A DNA stretch of 64,000 nucleotides, taken from NCBI RefSeq assembly GCF_947488515.1, contig NZ_CANKZF010000001.1, positions 2,046,001 through 2,110,000 on the forward strand, in the 5' to 3' direction. The translations under genes were made by a program, and so were the position numbers. This document shows, piece by piece, positions 59,363-64,000 of the stretch (position 1 is the first letter of the stretch; every line of letters starts with the position of its first letter). The notes under the pieces were generated by a model, which ran no database searches, had not been told where the DNA came from, and saw nothing but the letters and a program-made list of their open reading frames with translations. This DNA is from an uncultured Nocardioides sp. Its GTDB lineage: Bacteria; Actinomycetota; Actinomycetes; Propionibacteriales; Nocardioidaceae.

Positions 59363-60352
59363 TCAGTCGAGGAGCTCCTCGGGCGCGGCGGCCATGGTGG
59401 GGAGGTCGACGGGCGCGCGGTCGGCCGGCTTGACGGCCTCGAGGGGCGTCGACGGCGTCAGCGGCGTGACCGGCAGGACGACGTAGCCGCCGCTGGGCAC
59501 GCCGGTGGCGAGGTCGACGTCGACGTCGGCGAGCTCGGCCGGTGCGACGCCCAGGAGCACGGCGACGGCGAGGGCGCTCTCCGGGCGGTCGGTGGGGTCC
59601 TTCTCGAGCAGGCTCGCCACGACGTCGCGCAGGTCCTCGGGCACCTCGTCGCCCAGCGGCGGCGGCGGCTCGTTGACGTGGCACATCGCGGTCGCGATCG
59701 GGGTGCCGCGGTCGAACGGCCGCTTGCCGGTGAGCATCTCGTGGGCGACCACGCCGAGGGCGTAGAGGTCGCTGGCACCGGTGGCCTGCTGTCCGATGGC
59801 CTGCTCGGGGCTGATGTAGTTGGGCGTCCCGAGCATCTCGCCGACGCGGGTGTGGCCGATGGTGTCGATCGCGCGGGCGATGCCGAAGTCGGTCAGCTTC
59901 ACCAGGCCGTCCTCGCGGACGAGGATGTTGGCGGGCTTCACGTCGCGGTGGACGACGCCGGCGTCGTGGGCGGTGCCGAGCGCGAGCGCCGCCTGGCCGA
60001 GGATCGACCGCACGGGCTCGGGCTGCATCGCGCCCTGTTCGCGGATGATCGCCGACAGGGGCAGGCCCTGGACGAGCTCCATCACGAGGTAGGTGAGGTG
60101 GTCGTCCTCGCCGTAGTCGAAGACGGTGGTGATGTTGGGGTGGAGGAGGGCGGCGGAGTGACGGGCCTCGTCGCGGAAGCGCTCCGCGAAGATCTCCTCG
60201 TTGTCGGGGTCGGCGCGCATGACCTTGACCGCGACGTCGCGCTTGAGCACGTCGTCCAGTCCGCGCCACACGTCGGCCATGCCGCCGGAGGCGATGCGCT
60301 CCTGCAGGACGTAGCGGTCCCCGAGACGGAGTCCTTCCACGAGCCTCTGCAT
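59363..60352 (-). CDS. Soluble Ser/Thr protein kinase
   Basis: A 329-residue kinase: Gly-loop ERIASGGMADVWRG, Lys43 in VAVKVM, HRDVKPANILV with Asp137, and DFGIARA with Asp155; APE is in YISPEQ. The kinase domain ends near residue 270 and the rest is a Pro/Thr-rich tail without transmembrane helix or PASTA domains, so it is cytoplasmic or peripheral, unlike PknB. Its substrate is unknown. Start MQRLVEGLRLGDRY at 60352 follows the conserved family opening; the longer frame is rejected. It is divergent from the ArsR gene. Confidence 0.92.
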   Translation of the reverse strand: MQRLVEGLRLGDRYVLQERIASGGMADVWRGLDDVLKRDVAVKVMRADPDNEEIFAERFRDEARHSAALLHPNITTVFDYGEDDHLTYLVMELVQGLPLSAIIREQGAMQPEPVRSILGQAALALGTAHDAGVVHRDVKPANILVREDGLVKLTDFGIARAIDTIGHTRVGEMLGTPNYISPEQAIGQQATGASDLYALGVVAHEMLTGKRPFDRGTPIATAMCHVNEPPPPLGDEVPEDLRDVVASLLEKDPTDRPESALAVAVLLGVAPAELADVDVDLATGVPSGGYVVLPVTPLTPSTPLEAVKPADRAPVDLPTMAAAPEELLD

Positions 60353-60381
60353 CGGGCGGTGACCCCACTTCTCTCGAAAGC

Positions 60382-60399
60382 GGTGCGCTGCAGCGCACC
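60382..60399. promoter_or_regulatory. Perfect palindrome upstream of the Ser/Thr kinase
   Basis: GGTGCGCTGCAGCGCACC is an uninterrupted 18-base palindrome 30 bases upstream of the kinase start codon, in the 159-base divergent gap with the ArsR gene. It could be an operator for an unidentified regulator of the kinase. Confidence 0.45.
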
Positions 60400-60474
60400 A
60401 GCGGCCGAGATTACTCCGACTTTCGCCCGACCCGACCTTTTCGGCGCCGAGGCACACCCGCGCGGGTGACTCCC

Positions 60475-60503
60475 TTGACAACGTACAACCATCTGGTTGT
60501 ATG
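60475..60503 (+). promoter_or_regulatory. ArsR operon promoter with internal operator
   Basis: TTGACA (60475-60480), a 17-base spacer and TGTATG (60498-60503) form a good sigma-A promoter. The perfect dyad TACAACCATCTGGTTGTA (60484-60501) lies between and over these elements, so the bound ArsR repressor would block RNA polymerase. The start codon is nine bases after the -10 hexamer, suggesting a leaderless or near-leaderless transcript. Confidence 0.8.
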
Positions 60504-60511
60504 TTGGTCCC

Positions 60512-60898
60512 ATGAGCGAGACCGAGGAGGACCGGGCGGACGCCTGGTTCCACGCGCTCTCCGACCGGACGCGCCGCGACATCCTTCGGCGCGTGCTGTC
60601 CGGCGAGCACTCCGTCTCGGCGCTGGCGCGCAGCTACGACATGAGCTTCGCCGCCGTCCAGAAGCACGTCGCGGTGCTCGAGCGCGCGGGCCTGCTGACC
60701 AAGCGTCGGCAGGGTCGCGAGGCCCTGGCCAGCGGCGACGTGGAGGCCGTGCGGTCAGTGGGCGCGATGCTCACCGACCTCGAAGACCTCTGGCGTGGCC
60801 GCATCTCGCGGATGGACGAGCTGTTCGCCGAGCACCAGCCGCAGGACCACGAGCAGGACCAGGAGCACGACGACCGACCTGACCCGACCGACCGATGA
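60512..60898 (+). CDS. ArsR-family regulator
   Basis: A 128-residue winged-helix regulator: WFHALSDRTRRDILRRVLSG, SVSALARSYDMSFAAVQKHV, and VLERAGLLTKRRQGREALAS. Metal-binding Cys residues of ArsR/SmtB are absent, so it belongs to the non-metal branch found with SRPBCC genes. The acidic C-terminus (QDHEQDQEHDDRPD) is unusual. A promoter with embedded palindrome lies upstream, arguing for autorepression. The SRPBCC and reductase genes follow in tandem. Confidence 0.92.
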   Translation: MSETEEDRADAWFHALSDRTRRDILRRVLSGEHSVSALARSYDMSFAAVQKHVAVLERAGLLTKRRQGREALASGDVEAVRSVGAMLTDLEDLWRGRISRMDELFAEHQPQDHEQDQEHDDRPDPTDR

Positions 60899-60914
60899 GA
60901 GAAGGACCGAACCC

Positions 60915-61403
60915 ATGCCTGTCACCGACGTCCAGCACGACCTCGACGCCCTCACCCTGACCATCACCGCCGACTTCGCCGCGCCCGTCGAGCGCGTGTG
61001 GGAGGTGTACGCCGACCCGCGCCAGCTCGAGCGGGTGTGGGGTCCTCCGGGTTACCCCGCCACCTTCGTCGACCACGACCTGGTCCCGGGCGGGCGGATG
61101 AACTACTACATGACCAGCCCCGAGGGCGAGAAGTACTACGCCTACTGGGACATCGCCGCCGTCGCCCAGCCGACGAGCTTCACCTTCAAGGACGGCTTCG
61201 CCGTGGACGACTCGTTCACCGCCAACCCCGAGCTGCCGGAGTCGAGCCAGGTCTTCGCGTTCGCCGACGTGGACGGCGCGACGCGGGCCACCTTCCTCGC
61301 GACCTACGCCGACGCCGAGTCGCTCCAGAAGGTGCTCGACATGGGCGCCGTCGAGGGGTCCACACTTGCCATCAACCAGATCGACGACCTGCTCGCGGCC
61401 TGA
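60915..61403 (+). CDS. SRPBCC/AHSA1-family protein
   Basis: A 162-residue START-like domain of the AHSA1 group: LTLTITADFAAPVERVWEVY, PRQLERVWGPPGYPATFVDH, GGRMNYYMTSPEGEKYYAYW and a C-terminal helix SLQKVLDMGAVEGSTLAINQ. The fold forms a hydrophobic pocket for a ligand; its identity is unknown. The ArsR-SRPBCC pair is common in actinobacteria. It lies 16 bases after arsR, and the reductase follows 58 bases later. Confidence 0.9.
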   Translation: MPVTDVQHDLDALTLTITADFAAPVERVWEVYADPRQLERVWGPPGYPATFVDHDLVPGGRMNYYMTSPEGEKYYAYWDIAAVAQPTSFTFKDGFAVDDSFTANPELPESSQVFAFADVDGATRATFLATYADAESLQKVLDMGAVEGSTLAINQIDDLLAA

Positions 61404-61461
61404 CGCGAGCGCCCGACCCGCCAGTCCCCGACCAGTCCCCGACCAGCAGAGGAGCACCATC

Positions 61462-62034
61462 GTGCGACCCATCGTCGTCACCGAGTTCATCAGCCTCGAC
61501 GGCATCGTCGACTCCCCCGGCGGGGGCGACCACCCCCACGGCGGCTGGACCTTCAAGGACGTCGAGTTCGACGTCGCGGCCTACGACATCAAGGGACGCG
61601 AGACCGAGCAGGCCTCGGCGCTGCTGTTCGGGCGACAGTCCTACGACGAGTTCGCGCCGGTCTGGCCATCGATGGACGAGTTCGCCACCTACAACGCGAT
61701 GCCCAAGTACGTCGTCTCGACCACGTTGACCGGCGACACCGTGCCGTGGGGCGACAGCGAGGTGCACGTGCTTCGCTCGCTCGACGAGGTCGCCGCGCTG
61801 AAGGAGACCGACGGCGGCGAGATCCACGTGCACGGCAGCCCGACCCTCGCCCAGGGGCTTGCTGCCGCCGGCCTGGTCGACCGCTACCACCTGCTCGTCT
61901 TCCCGGTCCTGCTCGGCAGCGGCAAGCGGCTCTTCGTCGACGGCACCGCCCTCGACAAGACGAAGCTCAAGCTCGCCGAGCACGCCGCCTACCCCAACGG
62001 GATCACCCTCCAGGTCTACGACGTCGTGCGCTGA
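61462..62034 (+). CDS. RibD C-terminal/dihydrofolate-reductase-like protein
   Basis: A 190-residue protein with the DHFR-like fold of the RibD C-terminal domain: VVTEFISLDGIVDSPGG, SALLFGRQSYDEFAPVWPSM, VSTTLTGD and GEIHVHGSPTLAQGLAAAGL, VFPVLLGSGKRLFVDGT. Such proteins reduce unknown substrates with NADPH; they often follow ArsR-SRPBCC genes. GTG at 61462 has GAGGAG upstream. A short direct repeat (CCGACCAGT, twice) lies in front of it. A hairpin terminator follows. Confidence 0.87.
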   Translation: MRPIVVTEFISLDGIVDSPGGGDHPHGGWTFKDVEFDVAAYDIKGRETEQASALLFGRQSYDEFAPVWPSMDEFATYNAMPKYVVSTTLTGDTVPWGDSEVHVLRSLDEVAALKETDGGEIHVHGSPTLAQGLAAAGLVDRYHLLVFPVLLGSGKRLFVDGTALDKTKLKLAEHAAYPNGITLQVYDVVR

Positions 62035-62038
62035 CGCT

Positions 62039-62070
62039 CCCCCGCTGGACGACCTCCTCGACCAGCGGGG
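62039..62070 (+). terminator. Hairpin after the reductase gene
   Basis: CCCCGCTGG and CCAGCGGGG pair around a 13-base loop, beginning four bases after the reductase stop. It marks the end of the ArsR operon, 23 bases before the antiporter start. Confidence 0.65.
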
Positions 62071-62092
62071 CGCGAGGGGCAAGAATCAGCCG

Positions 62093-63931
62093 GTGGAACT
62101 CGCCCTGCTGCTCGTCTCCATGGCAGCCGTCGTGCTCGCCGCCACCGCCGTCAGCGAGCGGCTGCGCATCCCGGCGCCGCTCCTGCTGGTCGTCGTCGGC
62201 GCCGCGGCGGCGTACGTCCCAGGCGTCCCGACGATCCACCTCGAGTCCGAGGTCGTGCTGCTGGGGCTGCTGCCGCCCCTGCTCTACGCGGCCGCGATCC
62301 AGACCTCGCTGGTCGACTTCAACGCCAACCGCGGCACGATCCTGCGGCTCTCGATCCTGCTCGTCGTCGTCACGGCGCTCGCCGTGGCGGCGGTCGTGGA
62401 GTGGCTGGTGCCCGACCTGGGCTGGGCGGCGGCGATCGCGATCGGCGCGGTCGTCGCACCGCCGGACGCCGTGGCCGCGACGGCCGTGGCGCGGCGGATC
62501 GGGCTGCCCCGGCGGGTCGTGACGATCCTCGAGGGCGAGTCGCTGCTCAACGACGCGACCGCCCTGGTCATGCTCCGCACCGCCATTGCCGCACTCGCAG
62601 GCGGCGTGACGATCAGCCACGTCGGGCTCGACTTCGTGGTCGCCGCCGGTGGCGGCGTCCTGATCGGCGTCGGCTTCTTCCTCCTCGTCGCCAAGCTGCG
62701 GCATCGCATCCGCGACCCGCTGATGGACACCGCGATCTCGTTCCTGACGCCGTTCGCGGCGTTCGTGGTGGCGGAGGAGATCCACGCCTCCGGTGTCATC
62801 TCGGTCGTCGTCGCCGGCCTGCTGCTCGGCCACAAGGCGCCGATCATCCAGACCGCGCAGTCCCGCATCACCGAACGGATCACCTGGCGCACGGTCGCCT
62901 TCGTGCTGGAGAACACGGTCTTCCTCCTCATCGGTCTCCAGCTCGACTGGATCCTCCAGGACGTCCACGAGTCGAGCCTGCCCAACAGCCGCATCGCGCT
63001 CGTCTGCCTCGCGACCCTGCTGACCGTCGTCGTCGTACGCCTCGTCTACATGCAGGCCACCGGCTTCCTCCGGCGGCGCGACCCCATCCCGGCGTCGTGG
63101 AGCTTCCTCATCGGCTGGGCCGGGATGCGCGGCGTCGTCACGCTCGCCGCGGCGTTCGTGATCCCGGAGGACGCGCCCCACCGCGAGGTGCTGCTCCTCG
63201 TCGCGTTCACCGTCGTGGCCGGCACCCTGCTCGCACAGGGCCTGACGCTGCCGCTGATGACCCGGCTGCTCGACGTCCCCGCGCCCGACCCGGCGGAGGA
63301 CGCCCTCGCCCGCGCCGGCCTGCTCCAGCAGGCCGCGGACGCCGGGTTCAAGCGCCTCGACGAGCTGGAGTACGTCGACCACCACGGGGTGGCCGAGCAG
63401 GTGCGGGCCCGCGTCGACCAGCGCACGTTCGCGGCGTGGGAGCAGCTGGCGACCACCGACGGCGAGGAGACGCCCTCCGAGCTCTACGCCCGGATCCGGG
63501 GCGAGATGATCGAGGCCGAGCGCGCCAAGGTGCTGCTGGTCCGGGGCAAGGGCAAGGTGCCGTCAGAGGTCGTGAGCCAGGTGCTCGGCATGCTCGACAT
63601 CGAGGAGTCGATGCTCGACGCCGGCTCCGCGGCGCGCGCCGGCGTACGTTCCGGGAGCCTCTCCTTCGCCGGCGGCCGCACCTGCGACGACCTCGACGAG
63701 CACCCCGCGATCGACACGGTCGACGAGCCGGCCTGCGCCACCTGCCTGGCCGACGGCACCCGTTGGGTGTCGCTGCGGCAGTGCCTCACCTGCGGCAACG
63801 TGGGCTGCTGCGACTCCTCCGTGGGCAAGCACGCCACCGCCCACTTCCACGACAGCCTGCATCCCGTGGTGGAGTCCGCCGAACGGGACGAGTCGTGGCG
63901 GTGGTGCTACGTGCACAACCTCACCGGCTAG
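62093..63931 (+). CDS. Na+/H+ antiporter with C-terminal UBP zinc finger
   Basis: A 612-residue protein starting at a GTG. Residues 1-400 are a CPA1 Na+/H+ antiporter (VAPPDAVAATAVARRIGLPR, ILEGESLLNDATALVMLRTA with ion-binding Asp, ending WAGMRGVVTLAAAFVIPEDA). A helical linker follows (about 420-530). Residues about 545-612 form a ubiquitin-hydrolase-type zinc finger: CATCLADGTRW, CLTCGNVGCCDSSVGKHATA, HFHDSLHPVVES and the last RWCYVHN. UBP fingers bind ubiquitin C-termini in eukaryotes; in bacteria their ligand is unknown. It is monocistronic and divergent from nothing to the right edge. Confidence 0.92.
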   Translation: MELALLLVSMAAVVLAATAVSERLRIPAPLLLVVVGAAAAYVPGVPTIHLESEVVLLGLLPPLLYAAAIQTSLVDFNANRGTILRLSILLVVVTALAVAAVVEWLVPDLGWAAAIAIGAVVAPPDAVAATAVARRIGLPRRVVTILEGESLLNDATALVMLRTAIAALAGGVTISHVGLDFVVAAGGGVLIGVGFFLLVAKLRHRIRDPLMDTAISFLTPFAAFVVAEEIHASGVISVVVAGLLLGHKAPIIQTAQSRITERITWRTVAFVLENTVFLLIGLQLDWILQDVHESSLPNSRIALVCLATLLTVVVVRLVYMQATGFLRRRDPIPASWSFLIGWAGMRGVVTLAAAFVIPEDAPHREVLLLVAFTVVAGTLLAQGLTLPLMTRLLDVPAPDPAEDALARAGLLQQAADAGFKRLDELEYVDHHGVAEQVRARVDQRTFAAWEQLATTDGEETPSELYARIRGEMIEAERAKVLLVRGKGKVPSEVVSQVLGMLDIEESMLDAGSAARAGVRSGSLSFAGGRTCDDLDEHPAIDTVDEPACATCLADGTRWVSLRQCLTCGNVGCCDSSVGKHATAHFHDSLHPVVESAERDESWRWCYVHNLTG

Positions 63932-63935
63932 GGAC

Positions 63936-63992
63936 ATCTGAGGACGCCAGGGACGTCGATCGGTCCATTTTCCGACCACGACGTCCTCAGAT
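63936..63992. repeat. Palindromic element (type A), second copy
   Basis: ATCTGAGGACG and CGTCCTCAGAT (11-base perfect arms) flank a 35-base loop, four bases after the antiporter stop. The loop end TCCGACCACGA resembles TCCGTCCGCCA at the same place in the copA element. It can act as the antiporter terminator. Confidence 0.62.
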
Positions 63993-64000
63993 ACCGGCCC

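Noticed and set aside
1..64000. tRNA, rRNA, riboswitches and replication origins
   Set aside because: Nothing in the window matched a tRNA cloverleaf with anticodon arm, an rRNA segment, a known riboswitch core or a DnaA-box cluster on reading; a covariance-model scan would be needed to exclude weak cases.

Overview
The window comes from a very GC-rich Gram-positive actinobacterium, most likely Nocardioides or a close relative in the Nocardioidaceae. The reasons are the strong G/C third-position bias, frequent GTG starts, many four-base ATGA/GTGA gene overlaps, and typical actinobacterial families (DUF4193, GAF-ANTAR, WYL, PadR with a membrane partner, HNH/DUF222 of the 13E12 type, CE1758/CE1759 flavin pair, DinB2-like polymerase). 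No rRNA, tRNA, CRISPR array, integrase or transposase gene was recognised. It reads as ordinary chromosome with several accessory patches.

Layout. 0-6 kb: possible start of a SWIM zinc-finger gene, a VOC protein with a small membrane protein, a PRC-barrel protein, a luciferase-like monooxygenase/FMN reductase pair divergent from a TPR protein, a glycerophosphodiesterase and a LuxR-type regulator. 6-10 kb: a copper operon (CsoR box, csoR, copZ, a His-rich secreted protein, copA). 10-15.6 kb: a TctCBA tripartite carboxylate transporter followed, convergently, by a CitAB/DcuSR-type two-component system. 15.6-21.5 kb: a secreted hydrolase, an EcsC protein, a tightly overlapping DUF4956-VTC-CotH operon and two small membrane proteins. 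21.5-28 kb: a large arylsulfatase, a decayed DUF6325 gene, a CPA-type antiporter, serA and small proteins. 28-31.4 kb: a class F sortase and its adjacent LPXTG surface protein. 31.4-35.4 kb: a patch with less extreme base composition, holding gene remnants, TetR, RidA, DUF4193 and GAF-ANTAR genes, bracketed by an imperfect direct repeat.

35.4-48.6 kb: an HNH/DUF222 gene with an SOS-like box, an MFS pump, a divergent RimK/retropepsin-like pair, secreted RTX-like and carbohydrate-binding proteins, an aspartoacylase-family gene, a class V aminotransferase, a GNAT gene and a PadR/membrane-protein pair. 48.6-64 kb: 73-bp tandem palindromes in front of a DinB2-like polymerase, ZIP and POT transporters, an ABC/FtsX system, LysE, a permuted papain-fold enzyme, a WYL regulator divergent from a hydrolase, a Ser/Thr kinase divergent from an ArsR-SRPBCC-reductase operon, and a Na+/H+ antiporter ending in a UBP zinc finger.

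How genes work together. The copper genes form a sensor-chaperone-exporter unit under one operator. The Tct transporter and the CitAB-like pair probably sense and import a di- or tricarboxylate. DUF4956, VTC and CotH look like a membrane-coupled phosphate-polymer and extracytoplasmic-kinase system. Sortase F and its neighbour are an enzyme-substrate pair. The least explained signals are (i) three families of palindromic repeats, one lying in frame inside copA, (ii) a 12-residue peptide shared by the FMN reductase tail and the TPR protein head, (iii) the DUF4956-VTC-CotH operon, and (iv) an LPXTG protein without the usual membrane tail.
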